Origin: CAWJKP01 sp963843465
GTDB taxonomy: Bacteria > Planctomycetota > Planctomycetia > Pirellulales > Thermoguttaceae
Direction of reading: 5' to 3'
NCBI GenBank assembly: GCA_963843465.1
Contig: CAWJKP010000009.1
Coordinates: 310,001 to 374,000 of the forward strand
DNA: 64,000 nucleotides
Positions 25,345-35,884 of the stretch are shown piece by piece. The translations under genes and the position numbers were made by a program. The notes beneath the pieces are model-generated. The model was not told the origin of the DNA. It did not search any database and saw only the letters and a program-made list of their open reading frames with translations. The first letter of the stretch is position 1; every line of letters starts with the position of its first letter.

Positions 25345-27651
25345 GTGGGCGAGGTTAAAGTTCTTCCGCCGGAGAGGATCGGTCACAACTTCATTCCCCC
25401 GGAGTATCTTCCGCCCGGTGAGGACGAGTTCTATCTCCGCAATCAGCAGTCGTCCCGCAGCGACGGGGCCTGGCGCCAGCTCCACGCCCAGGAGATCGAG
25501 GTGCTTGTCAAGAACGGCAACACCTGCGACGACTGGGACTGGCTCCTGGTGACCGATCCCTTCGCGCCCTACCTGGTCAAGAGCTGCGAGTTCCACGGGC
25601 TGGTGCGGATCGGGCGGCTGGAGCGGGTGATCCTCGAGCACCACGACTTGAAGCTGCCGGCGGGCATCGCCGACAGCCTGGTGATCTCCTGCGACCTGGG
25701 CGACAACGTGGCGATCCGCAACGTCCGCTACCTGGCCCACTTCCTCGTCGGCGACAACGTGATCCTGCTGAACGTCGACGAGATGAACACCACCGACCAC
25801 GCCAAGTTCGGCAACGGCATCCTCAAGCAAGGCGAGCCGGAGGCGGTCCGCATCTGGATCGACCTGATGAACGAGGCCGGCGGCCGCTCGGTGATGCCTT
25901 TCGACGGCATGACCCCGGCCGACGCCTACCTTTGGGCCAAGTACCGCGACGACCCCGCGCTGGTCCGACGCCTGGGCGAGATCACCCAGCGGCAGTTCGA
26001 CGCCCGCCGCGGCTATTACGGCGTGGTCGGCGACCAGTCGGTGATCAAGAACTCGCGGATCATCAAGGACGTGAAGATCGGCTCCCACGCCTATATCAAA
26101 GGCGCCAACAAACTCAAGAACCTCACCATCAACTCCAGCCAGGCTGAGCCCACGCAGATCGGCGAGGGCGTGGAGCTGGTCAACGGCATCGTGGGGCTGG
26201 GGTGCAGCGTCTTCTACGGCTGCAAGGCGGTGCGGTTCGTGATGGGCAACAACTGCCAGCTCAAGTACGGCGCCCGGCTGATCCACTCCTACCTCGGCGA
26301 CAACTCCACCGTCTCCTGCTGCGAGATCCTCAACAACCTCATCTTCCCCGCCCACGAGCAGCACCACAACAACTCCTTCCTCACCGCCTCGCTGCTGATG
26401 GGCCAGAGCAACCTGGCCGCCGGGGCGACCATCGGCTCCAACCACAACAGCCGCGCCAACGACGGCGAGATCCAGGCCGGCCGCGGCTTCTGGCCCGGAC
26501 TCTGCACCACGCTCAAGCACAGCAGCCGCTTCGCCTCCTTCACGCTGCTGGCCAAGGGCGACTATCCGGCCGAGCTCGACATCCGCCTGCCCTTCGCCCT
26601 GGTCAGCGACGACGTGGCCCACAACCGGCTCCAGGTGCTGCCGGCCTTCTGGTGGCTCTACAACATGTACGCCCTGGCCCGCAACTCCTGGAAGTTCCAG
26701 TCCCGCGACCTTCGCCAGACGAAGACCCAGCACATCGAGTTCGACTTCCTCGCCCCGGACACGATCGAAGAGATCTTCGAGGCCCTGCGGCTGCTGGAGA
26801 TCTGGACCGACCAGGCCTGGCTGCGGGCCGCCGGCGTGGCCGCCGGGGCTAACCCGCCGGCCGGCGTGGCCGCCGGGGCTAACCCACAGCCGTACCGACA
26901 TTCCGTTAGCCCCGGCGGCCACGCCGGTCTCCCGCACGAGAACCTCGACGACGACCTGCTGGCGCGTCAAGGCCGTCAACTGCTCTTGGCCGGCGAAGGG
27001 GCGACCTCGGCCCTGGAGGTACTCGGTCAGCGGGTGGAAAACTCCTCGCGGAAGACGGTGATTCTCAAGGTCCACCGGGCCTACCACGCCTACCGCCAGA
27101 TGCTCCACTACTACGCCGTGAAGAACCTCTTGGACTACCTCGACTCCCGGCCCGAGGCGACCCGGGCGACAATGGCCGAGCAACTGGCCGGCCCCCGCCG
27201 TCGGGCCTGGGTCAATCTGGGCGGCCAGCTCGCCCCGGCCGAGTCGGTCGCCGCTTTGCGCCAGGAGATCGGCGCCGGCCGGCTCGACTCCTGGCCGGAG
27301 ATCCACGCGGTCTACGATCGCCTCTGGCAGGAGTACCCCTTGGAAAAGCAGAAGCACGCTTACGCCACGCTCCTGGCCGTGCTGGAGGCCCAGACGCTCA
27401 CCGCGGACCTTTGGAAAGGGGCCCTCGACGAGTTCCTGCGGATCCAGGAGCACGTCCGCGACCAGGTCTTTTTGAGCCGCAAGAAAGATTACGACGATCC
27501 CTTCCGCCGCATCACCTTCGACAACGCGGCCGAGATGCGCGCCGTCCTCGGCGATCCCGAGTCCAACAGCTTCGTAAAACACGTCCGGCAGCAGACCGAG
27601 GCGCTTGCGAATCTCTGCCGGGAAATCGCCGATCGCGGGGAAGGATTTTAG
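25345..27651 (+). CDS. DUF4954 family protein with left-handed beta-helix
   Basis: 768 residues from GTG at 25345 (GGGAAAGGATC upstream). The N-terminal 200 residues (LPPEYLPPGEDEFYLRNQQS) lead into a hexapeptide-repeat beta-helix (about 215-400; GVVGDQSVIKNSRIIKDVKI, GEGVELVNGIVGLGCSVFYG, LAAGATIGSNHNSRANDGEI), the fold of sugar-nucleotide acyl- and uridylyltransferases. The C-terminal third is helical. DUF4954 has no established activity; a sugar or glycan modification role is a reasonable guess. A 99-bp repeat pair (26829-26928) adds about 33 residues (AGVAAGAN... VSPGGHAG) at residues 495-528. Confidence 0.85.
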   Translation: MGEVKVLPPERIGHNFIPPEYLPPGEDEFYLRNQQSSRSDGAWRQLHAQEIEVLVKNGNTCDDWDWLLVTDPFAPYLVKSCEFHGLVRIGRLERVILEHHDLKLPAGIADSLVISCDLGDNVAIRNVRYLAHFLVGDNVILLNVDEMNTTDHAKFGNGILKQGEPEAVRIWIDLMNEAGGRSVMPFDGMTPADAYLWAKYRDDPALVRRLGEITQRQFDARRGYYGVVGDQSVIKNSRIIKDVKIGSHAYIKGANKLKNLTINSSQAEPTQIGEGVELVNGIVGLGCSVFYGCKAVRFVMGNNCQLKYGARLIHSYLGDNSTVSCCEILNNLIFPAHEQHHNNSFLTASLLMGQSNLAAGATIGSNHNSRANDGEIQAGRGFWPGLCTTLKHSSRFASFTLLAKGDYPAELDIRLPFALVSDDVAHNRLQVLPAFWWLYNMYALARNSWKFQSRDLRQTKTQHIEFDFLAPDTIEEIFEALRLLEIWTDQAWLRAAGVAAGANPPAGVAAGANPQPYRHSVSPGGHAGLPHENLDDDLLARQGRQLLLAGEGATSALEVLGQRVENSSRKTVILKVHRAYHAYRQMLHYYAVKNLLDYLDSRPEATRATMAEQLAGPRRRAWVNLGGQLAPAESVAALRQEIGAGRLDSWPEIHAVYDRLWQEYPLEKQKHAYATLLAVLEAQTLTADLWKGALDEFLRIQEHVRDQVFLSRKKDYDDPFRRITFDNAAEMRAVLGDPESNSFVKHVRQQTEALANLCREIADRGEGF
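26829..26928. repeat. GGCGTGGCCGCCGGGGCTAA repeat triplet inside DUF4954 gene
   Basis: Two direct copies at 26829-26855 and about 26860-26884, then an inverted copy at about 26906-26928. All are in frame and the gene remains open. Confidence 0.95.
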
Positions 27652-27702
27652 ATTTTGGATTTTGGATTGGAATCGAAAATCCAAAATCTAAAATCCAAAA
27701 TG
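27648..27702. repeat. ATTTTGGATT inverted repeat
   Basis: Direct TTTTGGATTTTGGATTG followed by complementary AATCCAAAATCTAAAATCC; overlaps the DUF4954 stop and could form a hairpin downstream of the gene. Confidence 0.75.
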
Positions 27703-27737
27703 AAGAAGCGGCGGGCCGATAGTGGTAGAATAGTCCT

Positions 27738-27983
27738 ATGAGCCTGAAAGACTGGACGCCCGAACAAGTAGAACTAGGCCGCCGCTGGGTGCAGGCATGG
27801 CGAGAGGCGGGCCAAGAAATGGAGCGCCTGCGGCGGCAGGAGCTGCGCCGACTGGACGCCTATCGCGCGATCGCGCTGTTGTGCGGCCCGGCCGACTATC
27901 ATCTCCCACCCCGGGCGCCGAAGCCCACTTCCGGCCTGGTGGAACAACAATACTGGTTCAAGAAGGCTGCCGGCCGTGAATGA
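27738..27983 (+). CDS. Small protein upstream of nucleotidyltransferase-like gene
   Basis: 81 residues, rich in Arg, Gln and Glu, with one predicted helix (RRWVQAWREAGQEMERLRRQ) and a C-terminus QYWFKKAAGRE. There is no signal or known domain. It overlaps the next gene by eight bases. Small helical proteins coupled to nucleotidyltransferase-like genes are often antitoxin or partner subunits; here that is inference from layout. Confidence 0.65.
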   Translation: MSLKDWTPEQVELGRRWVQAWREAGQEMERLRRQELRRLDAYRAIALLCGPADYHLPPRAPKPTSGLVEQQYWFKKAAGRE

Positions 27984-28542
27984 GGTCATCCGGGCCGCCG
28001 CCGAGCTTCAGGCCGTCTGCCAGTCGCAGAGCTGGCGATTCTGCTTCATCGGCGGACTGGCGTTGCAGCGTTGGGGGGAACCGCGCGAGACGGTCAACGT
28101 CGATCTGACCTTGTTGACCGGTTTCGGCGGCGAGGAGCCCTTTATCCGCACGCTGCTTGAGCACTTTGAGGCCCGGATCGAAAACGCCGCCGACTTCGCG
28201 CTGGCGCAGCGTGTCTTGCTCGCCCGCGCTCGTTCCGGCGTCGGCTTGGACATTGCCCTGGGCGGTTTGCCGTTCGAGGAATCCGTGATCGCCAAGTCGA
28301 GTCTCTTCCTCTTTCCGCCGGAAACGCGGCTGCGCACCTGCTCGGCCGAGGATCTCATTGTGATGAAGGCGTTCGCCGCCCGCGCCAAAGATTGGCTGGA
28401 CGTGGAAGGGATCATCATTCGCCAGACCGGCAAGCTCGATTGGCCCTATATCCGCGGCCAACTGGAGCCCTTGGTTGAGCTCAAGGAAGCCCCGGCCATC
28501 ATGGACGAACTCCAGCGGCGACGGATCGAGTTCGAGCAATAG
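27976..28542 (+). CDS. Nucleotidyltransferase-fold protein (AbiEii-like), altered Asp
   Basis: 188 residues from GTG at 27976. FCFIGGLALQRWGEPRETVN contains the GG-x-A-x-x-x-W/G-x-x-R-x-T pattern of nucleotidyltransferase-fold proteins of the AbiEii/DUF6036 kind, and CSAEDLIVMKAFAARAKDWL is the usual following helix (E-D-L-x-x-x-K). In relatives the strand after R-x-T reads D-x-D; here it reads TVNVDLTLL, so the first metal-binding Asp is Asn. Such proteins can be toxins or tRNA-modifying nucleotidyltransferases; activity may be reduced here. Coupled to the small gene 27738-27983. Confidence 0.7.
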   Translation: MNEVIRAAAELQAVCQSQSWRFCFIGGLALQRWGEPRETVNVDLTLLTGFGGEEPFIRTLLEHFEARIENAADFALAQRVLLARARSGVGLDIALGGLPFEESVIAKSSLFLFPPETRLRTCSAEDLIVMKAFAARAKDWLDVEGIIIRQTGKLDWPYIRGQLEPLVELKEAPAIMDELQRRRIEFEQ

Positions 28543-28630
28543 CCGATGTCGTCTCCGCGCCAGGGAGCGTCAAGCCGCCTGAAGCACTGGGAGAGCCAGT
28601 GGCAGGCAACGGCCGCCAGTGCCACCGGCC

Positions 28631-28752
28631 CCCAGTAGGTCCCTTCTGCCGGAAGGGACTTGGGCCCCAGTAGGTCCCTTCTGCCGGAAGGGACTTGGGC
28701 CACGAATCGACGTTGTCGGTGCGCAAAGTCCCGCTCGGCAAGCGGGACCTGC
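28631..28752. repeat. AGGTCCCTTCTGCCGGAAGG palindromes
   Basis: A 36-bp unit with GTCCCTTCTGCCGGAAGGGAC is directly duplicated (28631-28701), and a related GTCCCGCTCGGCAAGCGGGAC palindrome lies at 28727-28752. They fill the gap (28543-28781) between two convergent genes. Confidence 0.85.
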
Positions 28753-28781
28753 GGAGCTGTCTTCCCCCCTCCGCCTTCCGC

Positions 28782-31700
28782 CTAGGGAAGCGCCTTGGCC
28801 GGGTCGTTCTTCCAGCCGTATTGCTTCTCGAACTCCTCGACGGTGAGCATCTCCTGGCCCGCGTCGGTCAGCACGAGGCAGCGGAGGTCCGACTCGACGC
28901 CGGGCGAGCCGCGCCAGTGGCCCTCGGGGCTGACGCTTACCTGCCGCTTGTTCGACAGGTAGGCCACCGTGCGGATCACCCGCCCGTCGGCCAGGCTCCG
29001 CAGGCGGATCGCGCCCGGGCCGGCCACGGCAAACAGGCCCTTGTGCGGGGCGAACGCGACGCAGCTTCTCGCCGCCGGTGCTGAAGCTCCGCAAGAGCTT
29101 GCCTGCGGCCACCTCCCAGACGGTCACGCCCTGCTCGCCCCACGCCGCCAGCGACTTCCCCTCGTCGAGCCAGCAGGGCGTCACTTGCCAGTTCAAGGCC
29201 GAGCCGAAAGATGGCCGGAGCTTGCCGGAAGCCACGTCCCAAGCAATCAAACTCCCGACGTAGTTTATGCCGGCCAACGTCTTGCCGTCGGGCGACCAGG
29301 CCAGCGAGCCCTTCGGCTGATCGGAACCGGGCTCGTCCAGGGTGCGGTCGGTTTCCTTGCCGCCCTGGATGGGGATTAGCTTCACGCGCGATTTCGGTCC
29401 GCAGGCCACCGCGAGGGTCTTGTCGTCGGGCGACCAGGCCAGCCCCGGGAATTGTACGTCGGCGATCTTCCGCACGACCTTCTGCGTGCTGCGCTCCACG
29501 AGTTGAACGGTTTTGTCCCATCCACACCAGGCAGCCAGCGTCTTGCCGTCGTGCGACCAGGCGGCGCTATTACGGCGGATGCCCGGTATCCTGATGGTCT
29601 GTTTCGTCGAGCGGAAGACCAAACCTTCGTCGTCGGCGTAGCTGAAACACGCCCCGTCGCCCGCCCAGTCACCGCCGCCCCACAACTCCTCACCCCATTC
29701 ATCCAGGCACTGGTCGAAATCGACGCTGTAGAGTCTGCCGGACAGAAAGGGCCCATCGAGGCCGGGATACCGGACAACCAGCCGCGTCGCGTCGGGCGAG
29801 AAGCCCGCGGGCTCGGCCCGCCCGCTCTGCCCGGGAATGACTCTGGAATTACTGAGAACGCCCTTTTCCAGCCCGTCGCACTGCCAGAGCGCGATCGAGC
29901 CGTCAAAGTTGCCCACGGCCACCTGCCGCACGTCGGGCGTACAGGTCATGCAACGGTACTCCAAAGCGCCCGTCAGTTCGGCAAGATCTCCCGTCGCAAT
30001 ATCCCAGGCGAGCAACGCATGACCGCCTGTCAGCATCTTCCGGCCGTCGGGCGACCAGAACGGATCGGCTATAGACCAAAGCCAACCGAAGCCGCCGAAG
30101 AACTCTCCCGTCTGGCTGTCTCGCAGATGTACGTTGGAGGTGTAGTAAGCATTAAGTATCGCGATCGCGCGGGCGTCGGGCGACCAGGCGAGATGGTAGG
30201 GCCGATCGTGCGCGCAAACAAAGTTTTTCTCGCCGGACGTGGGAGTCCACGTCCACACCGTGTCGCGTGTGTTGGCCGCCAGTCGCCCGTCGAGCGACCA
30301 GCTCAAGGCGGTGTTCTCGGCCGAACTCAGCCGCTTTGGCGTCCATCCCGCGGCCTGATTGGCGGAAGCCACGTCGTAGACGTACACGCCTCGATCGCCG
30401 CCGCAAGCCAGCCAGCGGCCATCCGCGGACCAGGCCAGCGAACGCGTCGGGGCCTCGGCGCCCGCGATCCTCCGCAGCAGCCGGCCCGATCGCGGATCGA
30501 AGATCCGCACGCCGCCGCCGTCCTTCCACGCCCGCTGATCCGCGGCGGCCAAATACTTTCCATCGGGCGACCAGGCGAGGGAGACGATGCGGGCGCCCAG
30601 CCCGGAAAACATCCGGACCAGGCGGCAGCGGGCCGCGTCCCAGATGCGGACGCAGCCGTCTTCTCCGGCGGAGGCCAAGAGGCGGCCCTCGGGGCTGAAG
30701 GCCAGGGCCGCGACCGGGCCGCGGGGCGTGGCCGTCTCCACGCTCCAGGCATAAACGGGGGACGGTCCCGATTTGGCCCTTGTGACGCTCGTAGTCCCGC
30801 CTTCAGGCGGAACGCCGCCTAAAGGCGGAACTACGAGCGAAGCGGCAAGCGGCGCCGGCGCCGCGGCCAGCGCCGTCCAACTCAGGCCGCCGCCGGGCCG
30901 CAGGTCGAAACCTTCGGGACAGATCTCGAAGGATTGCACTTTCGGCGGCGACAAGGGCTTGCCCGGGACGTACTGGCGGGGCTGCGGATAGGAGGGCGGC
31001 GCGTCGGCCTCCTTGGCGGTGATCCGCCGGAGGCGAATGTTCCTTATGGGATGGGCACCACAGTCAACAGCGAAACCGAGTTTCGGCTCGGCGGCGTCGG
31101 CGGGGGCAAGATCGCCTGCCGGGCGGCCGTCGACCCAAAGCCGGCTGCGTCCCTTGGTGACGCGAAGTTCAAGGTGGTAGAATCGCCCGCGGTGCTCGAA
31201 CCACGGCCCTCGCAACGAGTTGCCTTCAATAGCCCATAGCCCCTCGCCATTTTGAATTCCCACGCCGACCTGTCGTTGCTCCATCGGCGCCGATAATCCC
31301 AGCGTGCCCACGGTAGGCTGCGAATCCATTTCCAGGGCCAATTCATAGTCCACCTTCGGCAGCGGGCCGGTCCAGGCAAGGGGGCTGCCAGGGCCGATGA
31401 CGATACGCCCCTCTTCCGCGCGGGCCTTGGGGGCGGACGGATCGTCCTTCTTCTCCGCGGGCGCCCAGCCGGCCAGCGTCTTGCCGTCGAACAACGAGAC
31501 CCACTGCCCCGGCTCCAGCAGGCCGAGCAGCTTCTGCGGCTCCTTGGTCCCGTCGGGCAGCTTCGCCTGATCGGCCAACGTCCCCTCTTCCTCCGGGAGA
31601 GGGTGAGGGTGAGGGGCGATGCTACTGGTCTTCAACTCCCGCATGCGAATCGAGCGGATAAGTGCCTGCGAATTCCACGCGTACACGCCGAAGGGCACGA

Positions 31701-34700
31701 GCTCCGGGACATACGTGCCGACTTCGAGCCGGTGGCCTGCCGTCGCCAGATCGAGCATTTCTCTGCCGTCCAGCCACGCCCGAACCCTATCGGGCATTAC
31801 GCGGAGCCGAATCCTGTAATACCGGCCCCGCTCGTATTCGACCCGACGAGTCAGCTCGTCGTCTGCGAACCGCGAGCCGTCGACGTACCCGAGGCCGAAT
31901 GCGTTGCCCTCATCATCCCCTCCTCCAACGTAGAGAACGCATTGTTGCCCAGCGATGGGGAACACGAGCGTGCAGAAGTCGCCGCGTCCGCCGCTCCGCA
32001 TCGCGTCCGCCGTGACCTCGTAGCCGACGGCCGGCAGGGGTTGTGTGGCGGCGATGCCCGCGCCATCGCTTTCGGCCTGAAGCGCGATGCAATGGTCTTT
32101 GACTTCCGCCTTGCCATTTACAAACGCTCCGCTCTTTGGCGTGCGCCAGCCGTCGAGCGTCTTGCCGTCGAAGAGGTCCCGCCAGGGAGTCCATCGGGGG
32201 TCCTCGTCCAGCAGCTTCTCCGCCTTGCGTCTTTCCTCTTCCGCCTTGAGCCACTCTGCATCGGCCGCGAGTCCTTGGGCGAAACCTGCCTTTTCCGCCC
32301 AGCCAAGCGATTGCGCAAGCTGGCGGAACTCGGCCGGGGTGTATCCCTTCCGGCCGCCGCCGGGCTGCTCAACCAGGTAGGACAGGGCGTCTTCTTGTGG
32401 TGCAGCCGTCCCGGCTGCCTGGGCTTGTGGTGCAGCCGTCCCGGCTGCCGGGGCAGGCGAGACGCCTGCACCACAACCTGCACCACAAGCGGACAACTCC
32501 ATCCGCCCGCCGGCGGTGAGAAAGGCCGCGCGATCCTCGGGCAACAGGACGGCCGACGAGAGCGGCTCGCCGCTGGAAACGTCCCAGCGGCGGAGCGTGC
32601 CGTCGGCTGCGCAGGAGACCAGCCGCCGGCCGTCGCCTTCCCAGCATAGGCCGGTGACCGTGCCGGTGTGCCCGCGGAACAGCGGGCCGGCCTGCTGGCC
32701 GGCCAGGTCCCAAAGCTGGATCGCGTGGTCCGCCAAGGGTACGGCCAGCCAGCGGCTGTCCGGGCTCCAAGACCGGCAGAGTCCTTCAGGGGCGGATTTC
32801 CGGATCGTCTGCGGCTGCTCGCCGGCCCGCCACAGGCGGACCGAGCCGTCCTCGCTATCGGACGAGAGCCATTTGCCGTCGGGGCTGTAGTCGGCATGGA
32901 CGAACTGCTCGCCGACGATTTCCCAGGCGGGCAGCGGTTCGTCCGCGCCGCCATGCCAGCGGCGGATCGCCGTGTCGCAACTGCACGCCAAGAGCGACTT
33001 GCCGTCCGCGCTCCACGCGATCCCGGTGGCGCTGATCTTCGGACAAGCCGCGGCGCCACCCTCGGCGTCCCAGACCAGCAGGGGGCCGGTCTTCTTCTCA
33101 TCGTCGCAGGTCCGGGCGGCAAACTGCTTCCCGTCGGGCCGCCAGACGATCTGCTCAATCCGCCCGGCCAGTGCCGGGAGCAACTTGCTCCCCTCTCCCT
33201 CCGGGAGAGGGGCATGGGGTGAGGGGGCTATCGCCAGCAACTTGCTCTTGCGCAGATCGGCCAGGCTCCAGAGTTCCGCGCCGCCTTCGCCGCCGGAGAC
33301 CAGCCGTTTGCCGTCGGGGCTCCAGGCGAGGCTGGTATTCTTGGGCGTATGCGTCTTCAGTACCAGCACCGGCCCGCCCTCCGGCTGCCAGAGGCGGACC
33401 GTCCCATCCTCGGCCGCCGAGGCCAGCAGCTTGCCCGTGGGGCTCCAGACGATGGCCGTCACGCGGGCCTCGTGTCCACGGAGCACCATCCGCGGCCGGC
33501 CGTCGGACGTCCACAAGCGGACGTTCGGGCGAGCCCTCGCTGATCGAAGCCAGCCACTGGCCGTCCGCGCCTGCGGCGAGCTGTGAAAACGCCGGGCTGA
33601 CGGCGAGACTCTTGGATCTTATGACGGCGAGTCTCTTGGATCTTGCCAGTTGCCACCGCGCGATGCCTGGCAGCTTCGCCGGCCGGGCGACCAGGCCCGG
33701 CAGCACGTTTTCGGCCGGGCCGGGGGTCCAGAAGGCGTCCAGTGGAGAAGGGGTTGGGGATTGGGGATTGGGGATTGGAGATCGTGGATTTGAGATTTGA
33801 GATTTGGAACTTGAGATCTCGGATTTGGGATTTGAGATTTCAGATTGGGGATTGGGGATTTCAGGTTTAGAACTTGAGATTTGAGATTGGGGATTTGAGA
33901 TCGGAGGGGGGCGTTTGAGCGTCAGTTTGACCTTGACCACGTCGCCGCGGCGGACGGTGACGGTGTCCTTGTCGAGCTGGAACTGGTCGCTGCTGCCTTG
34001 CGGGGCCACGTCGTATACGCCCGACTTGAGGCTGATCTTCCAGCCAGATTTGGCGTCGACGACCTCGACCAGCTCGCCGTTGAGCTTGACGGCCACCTCC
34101 ACGTTCGGGTTGTCGGACTCGACTACCAGCGTGCCGGAGCGGTTGGAGAGCGTCAGCAGCACGCCGAAGAGGATGACGGCGCAGAGGCCCAGCGCCACTG
34201 CGATGGTTCCCTTCACCCCGATCCTCTCCCGGAGGTAGGGTGGGACAAGGCCGCCGTGGCGGCCGCCGGCCCACCAAAGACCGGCGGAAATGGTGGGCCG
34301 GCGCTCGCTTGCGCGAGCTTGTCCCACCCTACCCACCCTCTCCTGGCGGGAGAGGGGGGCTTTGGGATCGGTGCCCACGGCCCCGGAAGAGGCGTGCGGC
34401 TCGGTGTACACGAGCGGACTATCCGCCTTGTCCGCCGCACCCGGAGACCGTTCGGCACGCTTGAGCAACTGCGGCAGGTCCGCGCCCGCGGCGAAGGGGG
34501 CGATCGCCGCGGCCACCTCGGCCGGCGTGGCAAAACGATCGTCCGGCTTCTTGGCCAACATGCGATCCAGCACCTTCAAGAGGCCCTTGGGCACGTCCGG
34601 CTCGGGCCTGGCCCAGCGGGGGAACCGGCTTCTCCGCTGTGGGCCAGCATCTTCTGCATCGCGTTGCCGTACTCCGGCCCGCTGAACGGGGCATGGCCGG

Positions 34701-35721
34701 CCAGCAGCTTGTAGAGCGTGCAGCCCAGCGAGTAGATGTCGGCGCGGATGTCGACCGTGTGGCTGTCGAATGCCTGCTCGGGGGCCATGTAGTCGGCCGT
34801 GCCCATCGCCTGCCCCTCGCTGGTCAGCTCGCCCGAGCTGGGCTGTTCGGCGCCAAGCCGGGCCAGGCCCAGGTCGAGGATCTTGACCTGGCCGATGGCG
34901 GCCATGCGGAGGTCGGCGGCGGTTCTGGACTTCTCGGGCGGACCGGCAGTCAGCCCCGCGGTGAGCATCAGGTTCGAGGGCTTGATGTCGCGGTGGACGA
35001 GGCCGTTTTCATGGACGGCCTCCAGGCCCAGCGCCGCCTGGTGGACGATCTCGCAGGCGTCGGCTACCCCGAGACGGCCCAGGCGGCGAACCACTTCGGC
35101 CAGGTCGAGCCCCTCGGCATACTCCATCACCAGGACCGTGGTGCCGTCGATGTCGCGGGCGTCGTGGGCCTGGATGATGTTGGGATGGCTGACGCGGCCC
35201 ACGGCCTTCATCTCCCGCTCGAAGCGGGCCCGGGCCTGGGCGTCGCTGGTCCGCTCCTTGGGCAAGACCTTGAGGGCGACGATCTTGTCCAGCCTGGTCT
35301 GCCGGGCCTTGTAGACCGTGCCCATGCCGCCTTCGCCCAGCTTGGCCAGCAGCTCGTATTCGCCCAGGCGGCCGAGGCTCGCCAGAGGGGCATCCGCTCC
35401 CGCCGGGGAGCGCCAGGATGAGGTGGCGTCGCCAGGTGCGTCGGGCGGATGATTGGCCGCCGGACTGGCGGCAGGCACCAACGCTTTCGCCCGCATGGCG
35501 GCTTCCCGGCAGGCGGGCTCCTGCTCGTACTGCTCGGCGGCCGGGGCGCGACGCAGCCGTGTTTCCAACGTGTCCTCGGCATCGCCGAGGGTGACCAACA
35601 AGGCCTGGCACTCGGCGCAAACGTCGAGATGATCGTCCAGCGCCAGAGAGAGATCCTCGGCCAATTTCCCCGCCACGTACGCCCGCAACTGCTCCGGGCC
35701 AGGACACAGGGTGCTATTCAT
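28782..35721 (-). CDS. Giant Ser/Thr kinase-WD40-DUF1080-WD40 membrane protein, three frameshift sites
   Basis: Interrupted gene of about 2,310 codons starting MNSTLCPGPEQLRAY (35721). A small zinc-finger-like segment comes first (HLDVCAEC, residues 31-38), then a Hanks-type kinase (about 122-400: LGEGGMGTVYKA, VALKV, HRDIKPSN at 243-250, DLG in place of DFG, MAPEQ). A membrane helix (VALGLCAVILFGVLLTL), a PEGA-like beta segment, about seven WD40 repeats (VWSPTGKLLASAAEDGTVRL), two DUF1080-like lectin folds (LFDGKTLDGWR, LFDGKTLAGW) and about ten more WD40 repeats follow. The frame shifts near 34600-34640, 33527 and 29065. Repeats are translated at several linkers. It probably transmits an external signal to the sigma factor encoded upstream. 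Confidence 0.85.
30789..30837. repeat. CGTAGTCCCGCCTTCAGGCGG repeat inside giant kinase gene
   Basis: Contains CCGCCTTCAGGCGG and CCGCCTAAAGGCGG palindromes bounded by CGTAGT and ACTACG. It is translated between the DUF1080 and second WD40 parts. Related elements are at 36711-36799 and 49132-49222. Confidence 0.85.
31582..31616. repeat. CCCTCTTCCTCCGGGAGAGG repeat in kinase gene
   Basis: Translated copy of the GGGAGAGGG palindrome family (HPHPLPEEEGT in the protein), in the linker between the two DUF1080 units. Confidence 0.85.
32395..32490. repeat. GTGGTGCAGCCGTCCCGGCTGC repeats in kinase gene
   Basis: Two direct copies of TGTGGTGCAGCCGTCCCGGC plus a related inverted GCAGGCGAGACGCCTGCACCAC. 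Translated as repeated AAGTAAPQ peptides in an Ala/Gly linker before the first DUF1080 unit. Confidence 0.8.
33191..33227. repeat. CCCTCTCCCTCCGGGAGAGG repeat in first WD40 part
   Basis: Translated as SPHAPLPEGEGSKL between WD40 blades, another copy of the 25041 family. Confidence 0.85.
33757..33903. repeat. GGGATTTGAGATT low-complexity repeats, translated
   Basis: Around fifteen degenerate copies of GATTTGAGATT/GGGGATTGGGG. In the kinase gene they encode a 50-residue Ser/Asn/Pro/Ile linker (SNPQSQISSSKPEIPNPQSE and so on). Confidence 0.85.
34235..34332. repeat. GTAGGGTGGGAC palindromic element in kinase gene
   Basis: 98-bp copy with outer GTAGGGTGGGACAAG/CTTGTCCCACCCTAC and inner CGGCCCACC/GGTGGGCCG arms. 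Translated as VGQARASERRPTISAG and on, between the kinase domain and membrane helix; a GGGAGAGGG-type repeat follows at 34338-34360. Confidence 0.9.
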
Positions 35722-35776
35722 GCCATGCCTCGTTCGTGCTGCGGTTGCGATGAAGAGACCGACGGCGACTCTTTTT

Positions 35777-35836
35777 GTGGCAGGCACACGCCGTGTGCCG
35801 TCAGCCGCGGACGGCACACGGCGTGTGCCTGCTACC
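35777..35836. repeat. GGCACACGCCGTGTGCC element, copy 4
   Basis: Inverted pair in the gap (35722-36017) between the sigma factor gene and the giant kinase gene. Frames through it stay open, but the kinase start was placed downstream at 35721. Confidence 0.9.
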
Positions 35837-35884
35837 CTAAGAGTAAATGCGCAGGACCTTGACACCATTTTTCACGGCCCCACA

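Noticed and set aside
25339..27684. A 781-residue open frame on the minus strand opposite the DUF4954 gene
   Set aside because: It has the Val/Gly/Ala/Asp-rich composition of an antisense shadow of a GC-rich gene and no domain, while the plus strand shows a clear protein family.
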